In this document: piece by piece, positions 7,561-15,058 of the stretch | Position numbering within the stretch: the first letter of the stretch is position 1 | Layout: each line of letters begins with the position of its first letter | From: Enterococcus sp. MMGLQ5-1 | GTDB lineage: Bacteria > Bacillota > Bacilli > Lactobacillales > Streptococcaceae | DNA: 64,000 nt | NCBI RefSeq assembly: GCF_013155265.1 | Contig: NZ_JABJXU010000010.1 | Span: 1 to 64,000, forward strand | Direction: 5' to 3' | Made by a program: the position numbers and the translations under genes | The notes under the pieces: model-generated | The model's input: only the letters and a program-made list of their open reading frames with translations | Database searches by the model: none | Told to the model about the DNA's origin: nothing

Positions 7561-7576
7561 TGGCACGTTTTTTGCT
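7561..7576 (+). promoter_or_regulatory. Sigma-54 (-24/-12) promoter of the PTS operon
   Basis: TGGCAC, five bases, TTGCT: an exact match to the sigma-54 consensus TGGCAC-N5-TTGCW with correct GG/GC spacing. It lies about 40 bases before the EIIA gene. Together with the sigma-54 activator encoded directly upstream it makes the regulation of this operon clear. Confidence 0.9.
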
Positions 7577-7618
7577 TTAAATATAAATGTAAATAGAATT
7601 TCGTGAAGAGGTGAGTAT

Positions 7619-8044
7619 ATGATTGGAATATTAGTATTAAGTCATGGCAATTTTTCTAAAAGTATAGTAGATAGTGGAAAAATGATTGTTGGAAAAAATG
7701 AAAAAGTGGATTATTTAGGATTATACGGTGGAAACAATATTGATGAGTTTTATGATCAAACAGCTGAAAAAATTAAAGAGCTAGATGATGGTGATGGTGT
7801 ATTGGTTTTTTCTGATTTATATGGCGCAAGTCCATTTAAGGCAACAGCCTATTGTGTAAAAAAATTACGACCCAATTCATACCGTTCGATTTCGGGAATC
7901 AATTTTTCTATGTTTATTGAGAGTGTTTTATGTAGAGAAACAATGTCATTAGAAGAATTAACCAAGCATGTGATGGAAGTTGGAAAAATAGGGATTAAAG
8001 AGTTGTTTGCAGAAGCAAAAAATTTTACTGAGGAGGAAGCATGA
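7619..8044 (+). CDS. PTS mannose-family EIIA component
   Basis: This 141-residue protein is a mannose/fructose/sorbose-class EIIA. Its N terminus MIGILVLSHGNFSKS carries the phosphorylated histidine (His9), and GVLVFSDLYGASPFK is the second conserved region. It accepts phosphate from HPr in the cytoplasm and hands it to EIIB. The gene is first in the sigma-54 operon, with a GAGGTGAG ribosome site, and overlaps the EIIB gene by four bases (ATGA), indicating coupling. EIIA and EIIB are separate proteins here, as in levan- or sorbose-type systems, not fused as in ManX. Confidence 0.93.
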   Translation: MIGILVLSHGNFSKSIVDSGKMIVGKNEKVDYLGLYGGNNIDEFYDQTAEKIKELDDGDGVLVFSDLYGASPFKATAYCVKKLRPNSYRSISGINFSMFIESVLCRETMSLEELTKHVMEVGKIGIKELFAEAKNFTEEEA

Positions 8045-8517
8045 TGAGAAATATTGTATTTACTCGCATTGATGATCGCTTAATTCATGGGCAAGTTATG
8101 ACTGCCTGGGTTCATGAGACAAAGGCAAACGAAATTGTCATTATTGATAATGATGTTGCACAGGACGACTTTTTGAAGATGATTATGACATCATCTGCTC
8201 CATCTGGGATAAAAGTTTTGATTAAGTCAGAAGAAGACTCAATTAATTATTTGACTCAAAATTCCGATGGCAATAAATTGATTGTTTTAGCCAAAAATCC
8301 AACTGTCATTAAGCATATCATGGATGGAGGTGTAAAAATTGATAAATTGAATGTTGGTGGAATGGGAGCGAGAAAAGATAGGACACAATTATATCGTAAC
8401 ATTTCAGCTAGTGATGAAGAGCGTATGTGTTTTAAGCAAATCATATCGGATGGTACTTCTGTATATGTACAAGTGATTCCAGAGGAAAAGAGTATGAATA
8501 TCGAACAATATTTATAA
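8041..8517 (+). CDS. PTS mannose-family EIIB component
   Basis: The 158-residue protein has the EIIB signature TRIDDRLIHGQVMTAW, with the phosphorylated histidine at residue 16 (15 if the second ATG is used), and the conserved LNVGGMGARKDRTQ. It takes phosphate from EIIA and transfers it to the sugar as it comes through the EIIC/EIID channel. The start overlaps the EIIA stop. A GAGGAGG ribosome site lies within the EIIA 3' end. The sugar specificity cannot be read from EIIB. Confidence 0.93.
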   Translation: MMRNIVFTRIDDRLIHGQVMTAWVHETKANEIVIIDNDVAQDDFLKMIMTSSAPSGIKVLIKSEEDSINYLTQNSDGNKLIVLAKNPTVIKHIMDGGVKIDKLNVGGMGARKDRTQLYRNISASDEERMCFKQIISDGTSVYVQVIPEEKSMNIEQYL

Positions 8518-8539
8518 ATAATAATAAGGAGAGAAGAAA

Positions 8540-9301
8540 ATGGAAATTAATATTATTCAAGCATTATTAATTGGTTTAATTTATTATCTTAGTATTAATG
8601 GTACGCCTTGGTTAACATTGCTAGGGAGTACAGTATTAGCTCGTCCCTTAATTTGTGGCACATTGGTTGGCTTAGTACTTGGTGATGTTGTTCAGGGCTG
8701 TATGATTGGTGCAGCGATTAGTCTACCATATTTGGCATATATTTCAGCTGGTGGCACTGTACCGATGGATCCAGGGCTGGCTGGGACATTAGGGACTGCT
8801 TTAGCGATGGCGGCAAATGCTTCCCCAGAAGTCGCAGTTTCAATGGCTGTCCCAATTGGTTTACTGGGAACTGTAATATGGATTGCACATATGACGGTCG
8901 ATATTTCTTTTTTACATATGATTGACAGAGCTGCAGATAATACTGACTCAAAAAAAATTAATCGTATCCAGATGTTTGCACCGCAACTCTTTTTAATGTT
9001 AATCTCAGTGATTCCTGTATTTATTATTGCTTATTTCGGATCTGGAGTTGTGAAGGAGGTGCTTGATGCCTTATCAGGTAAACCTTTACACGTGCTAGAA
9101 GTAATAGGGGGCGTTTTACCTGCCTTAGGGGTTGCTATGATATTGAAGTCCATTATGAGTAAAGATACTGCTGTATTTTATTTTTTAGGATTTGTTTTGG
9201 CAGTATATTTAGAATTACCAATTATTGCGGTGTCAATTTTAGCGTTTATTATTGCCTTTGTTTATACACAATTATTATTTAAACCTAGTCAAGTCAAATA
9301 A
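8540..9301 (+). CDS. PTS mannose-family EIIC component
   Basis: This 253-residue integral membrane protein has about seven hydrophobic segments, starting with IIQALLIGLIYYLS, and the family motifs SLPYLAYISAGGTVPMDPGL and NASPEVAVSMAVPIGLLG. It forms the sugar channel together with EIID. The length is normal for the mannose/sorbose EIIC family. It is 22 bases downstream of EIIB, with a GGAGAG ribosome site. Confidence 0.93.
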   Translation: MEINIIQALLIGLIYYLSINGTPWLTLLGSTVLARPLICGTLVGLVLGDVVQGCMIGAAISLPYLAYISAGGTVPMDPGLAGTLGTALAMAANASPEVAVSMAVPIGLLGTVIWIAHMTVDISFLHMIDRAADNTDSKKINRIQMFAPQLFLMLISVIPVFIIAYFGSGVVKEVLDALSGKPLHVLEVIGGVLPALGVAMILKSIMSKDTAVFYFLGFVLAVYLELPIIAVSILAFIIAFVYTQLLFKPSQVK

Positions 9302-9319
9302 AAGGAGTGTGACAAATAA

Positions 9320-10144
9320 ATGGAAAATATGAAGGAAAAGAAATTAACGAAAAAAGATATAAAAAAAAGTTTTTGGCGTTGGACTTGTTTTTCACATTCA
9401 AATTATAACTATGAACGTATGCAATCTTCTGGATTTTTACACGCTATGCTACCTGTATTAGATAAACTTTATGGTGATGATGAAGAGGCATTGAGAGCAA
9501 GTTATCACCGTCACTTAGAATTTTTTAATACAGAACCTCATTTTGGTGGTATTATTGGTGGTTTAACAATTGCTTTGGAAGAAGAAAAAGCAGCTGGTTC
9601 AACAATTACAGGAGACGCAATTAATTCTATTAAAACTGGGTTGATGGGTCCATTAGCTGGCATTGGAGACACGTTGTGGCAAGGTACACTTGTCCCAATT
9701 TTGTTATCTATTGCAATCAGTATTGGTTCGGAAGGCAATGTCTTTGGTCCGATTTTCTATATTGTAACAATGTTTGCTATAATGCTGGGACTTGCCTATT
9801 ATCTATGGATGCAAGGCTATAATTATGGTAAAGAAGGTATCCAAAAATTAATGGGTGGCGATTTATTAAAAAAGGTAATGCTAGGTGCCAAAGTTATGGG
9901 TGGTGTTGTTATTGGAGCATTAACAGCAAATTACGTGAGTTTGAGTACAGAATTAGTTTTTAAATTCGATGATTTAAAGCTAAATGTACAAACTGACATT
10001 TTAGATAAACTATTAAAAGGGATGTTGCCATTAGCTGTTACAATGATTGCCCTAGTTTGTTTAAATAAAAAAATGAAGTCGACGACAGTATTATTAATCT
10101 TAGTTTTAATTTCGGTAATTGGAGCAGTCATTGGAATTTTTTAA
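9320..10144 (+). CDS. PTS mannose-family EIID component
   Basis: This 274-residue protein is the second membrane subunit of the mannose-class PTS. It shows the conserved EIID features KKSFWRWTCFSHSNYNYERM near the N terminus, a HLEFFNTEP segment, and TGLMGPLAGIGDTLWQGT in the middle, and ends in membrane helices. With EIIC it forms the transport unit. It follows EIIC by 18 bases (AAAGGAG site) and completes a four-gene PTS of separate EIIA, B, C and D proteins. Confidence 0.93.
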   Translation: MENMKEKKLTKKDIKKSFWRWTCFSHSNYNYERMQSSGFLHAMLPVLDKLYGDDEEALRASYHRHLEFFNTEPHFGGIIGGLTIALEEEKAAGSTITGDAINSIKTGLMGPLAGIGDTLWQGTLVPILLSIAISIGSEGNVFGPIFYIVTMFAIMLGLAYYLWMQGYNYGKEGIQKLMGGDLLKKVMLGAKVMGGVVIGALTANYVSLSTELVFKFDDLKLNVQTDILDKLLKGMLPLAVTMIALVCLNKKMKSTTVLLILVLISVIGAVIGIF

Positions 10145-10206
10145 GATGTCATAAATTAAGAATTAATATATTAATTAGAAATAAGAATAAAGGAAGGTTC
10201 AAGCAT

Positions 10207-10878
10207 ATGGGATTAACTAAATTCATATCTCCATCAATTATGGTTCCAAAAATTTATGAATATGAGGCATACATGAAACAGTTTGATGAACATAATCTCT
10301 CTGTTATTCATTTTGATGTAATGGATGGTCATTTTGTACCAAATATTATGCTAGGTACATCAGTTTTTAAAGATATTAAAGAAATGACACAAATTCCGGT
10401 GGATATTCATTTAATGGTCAATGAACCGGAGGATTATATTGATATGTTTAGCGTGACTAAAGGTGATTGGATTAGTTTTCATCCAGAAACAACGAAACAA
10501 CCCTATCGTTTGCTTCAAAAAATTAAGAATATGGGGTGTCGATCAGGGTTAGTAATTAGTCCTGGAACTCCTATTTCTTACATAGAAGAATCTGTTGATC
10601 AACTAGATTATGTGACTTTAATGACAGTAAATCCTGGATTTGCTGGACAAATATTAGTTCCAAATTCGTTTGAAAAATTAAAGCGAATCAGAACATTGTT
10701 AGATTTACACAATTATGAAATTGATCTTTTAGTAGATGGTAATACAACACCAGAAAACAGCCAAAAAATGTGTAAAAGTGGTGCGAATGGTTTTGTAGTT
10801 GGCAGTGCATCAAAAATTCTAAAAAGTCCAAAGACATTTAAAAAATACTACGATGAATTTATGGATGTATTAAATTAA
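10207..10878 (+). CDS. Ribulose-phosphate 3-epimerase family protein (RPE or allulose-6-phosphate 3-epimerase)
   Basis: The 223-residue protein is a TIM-barrel of the RPE family: SPSIMVPK at the N terminus, the metal-binding block VIHFDVMDGHFVPN, VDIHLMVNEP, MTVNPGFAGQ and LLVDGNTTPEN, which hold the conserved catalytic aspartates and histidines. Family members epimerise carbon 3 of ketose phosphates: D-ribulose-5-phosphate to D-xylulose-5-phosphate (RPE) or D-allulose-6-phosphate to fructose-6-phosphate (AlsE). Its place between a PTS and a polyol-phosphate dehydrogenase shows it is a dedicated catabolic enzyme, not the housekeeping copy. Which ketose phosphate it uses cannot be decided from the residues visible to me. 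Confidence 0.85.
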   Translation: MGLTKFISPSIMVPKIYEYEAYMKQFDEHNLSVIHFDVMDGHFVPNIMLGTSVFKDIKEMTQIPVDIHLMVNEPEDYIDMFSVTKGDWISFHPETTKQPYRLLQKIKNMGCRSGLVISPGTPISYIEESVDQLDYVTLMTVNPGFAGQILVPNSFEKLKRIRTLLDLHNYEIDLLVDGNTTPENSQKMCKSGANGFVVGSASKILKSPKTFKKYYDEFMDVLN

Positions 10879-10921
10879 CCATGAAATTATAAAAAATAAG
10901 GTAAAGGTGGTAGATTACAAA

Positions 10922-12079
10922 ATGAGGAAAGCATTGATTTTTGGTGCGGGAAAAATTGGTCAAGGATTTATTGGTGATTTGCTTCATGAAGATGGATATG
11001 AAATAATTTTTGCGGATGTTTCTGATAAGGTAATTAACGAGATAAATGAAAACAATTGCTATAGCTTATTTTTGACTAACCATAACTATCATGAAAAGAT
11101 TATTAATCATGTTTCTGCACTTTCTCTTGTAAAAAATCAACAAGAGATAATTGAATTAATTTCTGAAGTAGATATTATTCTGACTTCTGTTATGAAAACG
11201 AATTTAGTGAATGTTGCACCTGTTTTAGCTGAAGGCTTGAAAAAGCGATTAGCTGAAGGTAGAAGTAGAGTACTGGTTATGGCTTGTGAGAATGCTATTA
11301 TGGGAACTGATACATTAGTAAATCATATGATTGATACAGGAATTATTACTTTACAACAGTTAAAAAATATTGGTGCATATCCGAATACGGGTGTTGATAG
11401 GTTTGTATTTGGAGGTATCTATAACGGTAAAGAAGGGACAGCAGTTAGTGATTCTCATGAACTTGCGATAGAACGTCAAAAATTAGATGATCCAGATAGT
11501 AAACCGATTACGGGTGCTGAATATGTTGATAATTTAGAAGCCGTACTTAAAAGGAAAATTTATTTAGTGAATTGTTGGTTGGCTATAACTAGTTATATTG
11601 GCTATTCACGTGGCTACACAATGGTTGATGAAGCACTGAGAGATTCAGAAATCCAAAAAATAGTAAAAGAAGCCATACATGAATCTGCTGCTGGTTTAGA
11701 AAAAAAATTCGGCTTCTCAAATAGCGAAATGAATAATTACATTAATGAAATGATTATCAAGCGATATGATGATTACAATCAAGAGGGTATCAATGACCCG
11801 ATTGCAAGAGTTGCGCGTCAACCACTTCGGAAATTATCTCCTGATGATAGAATTATGGGACCTGCATTTATTGCCTATGAGTATAATTTACTAAATAAAC
11901 ACTTGTTGTGTGGTGCAGCTTATGCTTTGAGATATGATAACCCTGATGATGAAGAAGCAGTAAAACTTCAACGGTATATATCTGAAAATGGAATTGAGAA
12001 TGCAATTGAAAAATTTTTAGAACTTAAAAAAGGATCCGATATGTTTAAAGGGCTTCTAGAATATTATAATGCAATTTGA
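10922..12079 (+). CDS. Polyol-phosphate dehydrogenase, mannitol-1-phosphate 5-dehydrogenase family
   Basis: From the ATG at 10922 the protein has 385 residues and begins MRKALIFGAGKIGQGFIGDL, the Rossmann NAD-binding start of MtlD-family enzymes (classical MtlD: MKALHFGAGNIGRGFIG). A GTG 15 bases earlier is also possible, but family alignment favours the ATG. Later conserved blocks are SVMKTNL, ACENAI, IGAYPNTGVDRF and KRKIYLVNCWLAITSYIG. Such enzymes oxidise a hexitol or pentitol phosphate to a ketose phosphate with NAD+. It is the last gene of the sigma-54 operon. Together with the epimerase it suggests import of a sugar alcohol as its phosphate, oxidation, and C3 epimerisation into central metabolism. 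Confidence 0.85.
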   Translation: MRKALIFGAGKIGQGFIGDLLHEDGYEIIFADVSDKVINEINENNCYSLFLTNHNYHEKIINHVSALSLVKNQQEIIELISEVDIILTSVMKTNLVNVAPVLAEGLKKRLAEGRSRVLVMACENAIMGTDTLVNHMIDTGIITLQQLKNIGAYPNTGVDRFVFGGIYNGKEGTAVSDSHELAIERQKLDDPDSKPITGAEYVDNLEAVLKRKIYLVNCWLAITSYIGYSRGYTMVDEALRDSEIQKIVKEAIHESAAGLEKKFGFSNSEMNNYINEMIIKRYDDYNQEGINDPIARVARQPLRKLSPDDRIMGPAFIAYEYNLLNKHLLCGAAYALRYDNPDDEEAVKLQRYISENGIENAIEKFLELKKGSDMFKGLLEYYNAI

Positions 12080-12260
12080 TATGATTGTGCTGAAAATAAT
12101 AAATTTAAAAATAGTCACTGGTACAGATGATATAATTAGTTATGAGGCTACAAAATATAAAGTATAAGTTAAATTTGAGAATCAAGATGTTCAATTGATA
12201 GCTATCCCAACTTATAAAGAGAATGTAATCTTTAAAAATTCATATTTAAATTCAAATCTT
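12080..12260 (+). other. Decayed coding sequence upstream of the Cna_B relic
   Basis: No long frame is open, but composition resembles the following relic and short peptides such as IFKNSYLNSNLGK lead into it without a gap. It is probably the degraded upstream part of the same surface-protein gene. Confidence 0.35.
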
Positions 12261-12500
12261 GGAAAAATTGTATTGAAAAAAATAGACGGTCAAACTTCGA
12301 AAACATTAACTAATGCAGAATTTGAATTATAAGATAATCATGATAAAATTTTAAGAAGAGATATTGTAACAGGTAGTGATGGTACACGATAATAATAGAA
12401 AATTTAGAGGCTAGAGATTAGTAAATAGTGGAAACGAAATCTTTAGAAGGATATCAAATTTATAAGATATCTGTTAGATTTTCAATTACATCATAGGATT
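12261..12500 (+). pseudogene. Relic of a Cna_B-domain (SpaA/collagen-binding type) surface protein
   Basis: The translation reads GKIVLKKIDGQTSKTLTNAE then FEL, stop, DNHDKILRRDIVTGSDGT, and after a one-base shift TIIIENLEARD, two stops, and IVETKSLEGYQIYK. This is a Cna protein B-type repeat (GxVxLxKxDxxTgxxLxGAxFxL ... G.IxVxNLxPGDYxxVETxAPeGYxL), a stalk domain of LPxTG adhesins and pilins. At least three stops and one frameshift disable it. No LPxTG anchor follows. It is a dead fragment of a larger gene. Confidence 0.75.
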
Positions 12501-12722
12501 TAAAAAAATCAAAATAGAGTTCTAGAAAAATCTAATATTAAGCTATAAATTATATATAAAATCGTGATGAGATGCTTCTGTAGACTTTAATGAATAAACC
12601 AAAAAATATTTTGTTTATTCATTAATTATTATCAGAAAAATTATTATAGTTATTGTCAATTTAATAATAAATAATATAGCTTCATTTCTATAATATCTCG
12701 ATTTATGTTTCTGAATCATTTA
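12501..12722. other. AT-rich noncoding stretch
   Basis: About 220 AT-rich bases between the dead adhesin and the resolvase control region. I see no gene and no convincing terminator. Confidence 0.4.
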
Positions 12723-12758
12723 AAATAGTTCAATAGAGTATACTCTATTGAACTATTT
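12723..12758. promoter_or_regulatory. 36-bp perfect palindrome, probable resolvase site/operator
   Basis: Two 18-base arms meet without a spacer; each holds GTTCAATAGA. A third direct copy of GTTCAATAGA is at 12789-12798. Multiple copies of a short inverted motif upstream of a resolvase gene resemble a res site, where the resolvase both recombines and represses its own gene. The right arm supplies the -35 box of the following promoter. Confidence 0.65.
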
Positions 12759-12775
12759 ATGTTTGTTGATATAAT
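12748..12775 (+). promoter_or_regulatory. Promoter of the BRCT-resolvase unit
   Basis: TTGAAC at 12748-12753, a 16-base spacer and TATAAT at 12770-12775. The -35 box lies inside the palindrome, so protein bound to the palindrome would block transcription. Confidence 0.65.
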
Positions 12776-12813
12776 AGGGTTTGTAGATGTTCAATAGACT
12801 TGTTTAAAATGGG

Positions 12814-13125
12814 GTGATTCTGATTTTTCTAAAAAATGAATTTATTGTATTTACAGGCACACTGTCAACTATGACAAGAAAACAAGCTCAAGGAATTGTA
12901 TCAGCATTAAATGGGACTAATCAGTCAAGTATTACAAAACAAACTACGATACTTGTCATTGGTTATCAACAAACCAATTTATTAGACAATCAACAGCAGC
13001 CTAAAAAAGTAATAAATGCTCTATATAATAGAAGAAAGTTATCTCAAAACATAAAATTGATTAGTGAAAAGGAGTTTATCACTCTAATAACAAAAGATTT
13101 TCAATCATTATTAAATAATTTATAA
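12814..13125 (+). CDS. Stand-alone BRCT-domain protein
   Basis: The protein has about 103 residues from a GTG at 12814 (no clear ribosome site; the true start is uncertain). Residues 8-60 read FIVFTGTLSTMTRKQAQGIV through GGTNQSSITK-like and TTILVIGYQQTNLL segments, the core of a BRCT domain as found at the end of NAD-dependent DNA ligase and in DNA polymerase III epsilon-like proteins; the rest is basic and ends in SEKEFITLI, also typical of BRCT. BRCT domains bind DNA ends or phosphopeptides. There is no ligase or nuclease part. The gene ends 13 bases before a resolvase gene and shares its promoter, so a role in recombination or replication of a mobile element is likely but unproven. Confidence 0.75.
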   Translation: MILIFLKNEFIVFTGTLSTMTRKQAQGIVSALNGTNQSSITKQTTILVIGYQQTNLLDNQQQPKKVINALYNRRKLSQNIKLISEKEFITLITKDFQSLLNNL

Positions 13126-13138
13126 GGAAGTATTATTT

Positions 13139-13729
13139 ATGGCAAAAATTGGTTATATAAGAGTTAGTAGCAAAGAACAAAATCTCAATCGACAAATCGG
13201 AGCACTTAAAGATGTATCTAAAATTTTCTCGGATAAAGTAAGCGGTAAGACCGTTCAATGTGAACAATTACAAGCCATGTTAGATTACCTAAGAGAAGAT
13301 GATATTGTAGTAGTATCAGAACTAGATCGACTAGGTAGAAATAGTAAAGATTTAACAGATATTATGAATTTGATCCAACAAAAAGGGGCAACCTTAGAAG
13401 TTATGAATTTGCCATCTATGCAAGGTATTGAAGATGATAATTTGAGAAGATTAATTAACAACTTAGTAATTGAATTATATAAATATCAAGCAGAATCAGA
13501 ACGTAAGCGAATCAAGGAACGCCAAGCGCAAGGTATTGCGATTGCTAAATCACAAGGCAGATTCAAAGGTAGAAAACGTAAATATACTGAAGATGATGAA
13601 GGTTTGCAACATGCTTTTGAATTGTATGAACAGGGCTTTACAGAAAAAGCTATTGAACGTAAAACTGGGATTAATAGATCAACTTTTAGACGATATAGAA
13701 AAGAGTATCAAAAGAAGGATATAGACTAA
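13139..13729 (+). CDS. Serine recombinase (Tn3-type resolvase)
   Basis: The 196-residue protein begins MAKIGYIRVSSKEQNLNRQI, with catalytic serine at about residue 10 (RVS), then VVSELDRLGRN with the conserved arginines, and a C-terminal helix-turn-helix (EKAIERKTGINRSTFRRY). It is a small resolvase/invertase that cuts and rejoins DNA at paired sites through a phosphoserine link. It is complete in length. There is no transposase nearby, so it may come from a plasmid resolution system or a lost transposon. The palindrome at 12.72 kb is its most likely target. AAGGAAG precedes the start. Confidence 0.92.
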   Translation: MAKIGYIRVSSKEQNLNRQIGALKDVSKIFSDKVSGKTVQCEQLQAMLDYLREDDIVVVSELDRLGRNSKDLTDIMNLIQQKGATLEVMNLPSMQGIEDDNLRRLINNLVIELYKYQAESERKRIKERQAQGIAIAKSQGRFKGRKRKYTEDDEGLQHAFELYEQGFTEKAIERKTGINRSTFRRYRKEYQKKDID

Positions 13730-14123
13730 AGATTTCTTATACTAATTGGTATCCTTTGGGCACAATTAAATTGACAAATATTTTTTTACTAAATTAGCTT
13801 AAAGATGTATCTACTTTTCTAATATCGTTCAAATACGGCTATACCTGTTTAAAGTACCTTCGAGCAGCTACAGCGAACTAATTTTGGCGACAATAATAGC
13901 AAAATTATTGGATTGGTATAAGTGGTATTGGTTGTTTTTGCCCTAAAAAGTAGTAGTAGTCTCTAAAAAAATATTACATCAATGTTTCATCATTAATAAA
14001 ACTGGAGTTTTTAAGAAAAAAGCTACCGATATAAAAGTAGCTTACTCATATTTTTTATTATTTAATAAGTAAAAATATTTGTCGCCTAAAAACAAGCTGT
14101 CTGGAAAGCTTCAGGTTTCAAAA
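13730..14123. other. Noncoding stretch with element debris
   Basis: About 390 bases with no open gene. A short hairpin (AAGCTAC ... GTAGCTT, near 14019-14043) may be a terminator. 'Tggcgaca' motifs near 13896 and 14081 also occur next to the toxin cassette at 20.16 kb, hinting at shared mobile origin. I see no function. Confidence 0.35.
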
Positions 14124-14166
14124 AGGGGAAGAGTCAACCATTATAATTTCTGTTGACTCTTCCCCT
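14124..14166. terminator. Long hairpin upstream of the MerR gene
   Basis: Arms AGGGGAAGAGTCAAC and GTTGACTCTTCCCCT pair perfectly around 13 bases. The T run lies on the left side, so as a terminator it would act on leftward transcripts. It contains a TTGACT that could be the -35 box of the MerR gene. Confidence 0.55.
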
Positions 14167-14215
14167 ACGTGATAGTTTATAGTGAGTGTAAGTTAGCTAA
14201 CGGAGGTATATGAAC

Positions 14216-15028
14216 ATGTTTAAAATAGGTGAATTTTCAAAATTGTCACAAGTGACAGTTCGAGCATTACATTATTATGAAAGAATAAATTTATTAGTTC
14301 CTACAACTATTGATCCTTTCACGAATTATCGTTATTATTCTGCTATACAATTAGAGACAGTTAACAGAATAAAAACATTACAAATGATAGGCTTACCCCT
14401 GAAGGCAATAAAGAAGATACTAGAATCGAATGATACTGAGCAACTAGAAAAATATTATGACCTGAGAATTATTGAAATTGAGTCCGAACTTGAAGAACTT
14501 CAATTGAAGCAGCAGTATATTAAAAAATATCAGAATAAAATGAAAGAAGGAATATACATGGAAAAATATAGTGTTGAGTTAAAAACAATCCCTGAGCGGA
14601 AAGTCATGTCTTTGAGAAAGACTCTTCCTACATTTAATGAGGAAGGAAAACTTTGGGCTGAATTATACAACGAATCTTTACAACAAAAAGTTACATTGAC
14701 TAATCCGCCAATGGGACTAACTTTTTATCATGACAAAGAGTACAAGGAAAATAATGTTGATATCGAGATCCAAAGTAATATCGTTGGAGATTATAAAGAT
14801 ACAAGCACTGTTAAATTTCTTAACGCACCTAGTTTTATGATGGCATCAGTTACTTTTAACGGAAGCTACGAGCAAATGCCTGAAGTAACTGAAGCATTAG
14901 CAACATGGATTGAAGTAAATAATTATCAAATAACGGGACCAATGGTGAATATCTCACATGTATCTCCAGCACAAGATCCTAATCCTGAAAATTGGGTAAC
15001 AGAATCTGGATTCATAGTAACCAAATAG
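14216..15028 (+). CDS. MerR-family regulator with GyrI-like effector domain
   Basis: The protein has 270 residues from the second ATG, nine bases after GGAGG; an ATG six bases upstream is too close to that site. The N terminus MFKIGEFSKLSQVTVRALHY is the MerR winged helix; a coiled-coil dimer helix follows (about 80-115). The C-terminal half, from ELKTIPERKVMSLRKTLP to PENWVTESGFIV, is a GyrI/BmrR-type small-molecule-binding domain. Such regulators activate drug-efflux or detoxification genes when a hydrophobic cation binds. The next gene is a recombinase with no promoter gap, so no target gene is evident; it may only control itself. The palindrome GTTAGCTAAC just before the ribosome site could be an operator. 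Confidence 0.88.
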   Translation: MFKIGEFSKLSQVTVRALHYYERINLLVPTTIDPFTNYRYYSAIQLETVNRIKTLQMIGLPLKAIKKILESNDTEQLEKYYDLRIIEIESELEELQLKQQYIKKYQNKMKEGIYMEKYSVELKTIPERKVMSLRKTLPTFNEEGKLWAELYNESLQQKVTLTNPPMGLTFYHDKEYKENNVDIEIQSNIVGDYKDTSTVKFLNAPSFMMASVTFNGSYEQMPEVTEALATWIEVNNYQITGPMVNISHVSPAQDPNPENWVTESGFIVTK

Positions 15029-15058
15029 TTTGATTGTAATTATCTGAGTGTTCAGAAA

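Noticed and set aside
10207-10878. Housekeeping ribulose-phosphate epimerase of the pentose phosphate pathway
   Set aside because: It is embedded in a sigma-54 PTS operon with a polyol-phosphate dehydrogenase, so a dedicated catabolic role is more likely.
13470-13724. Rightward frame of 84 codons
   Set aside because: It lies within the resolvase gene in another frame; the resolvase has clear motifs.
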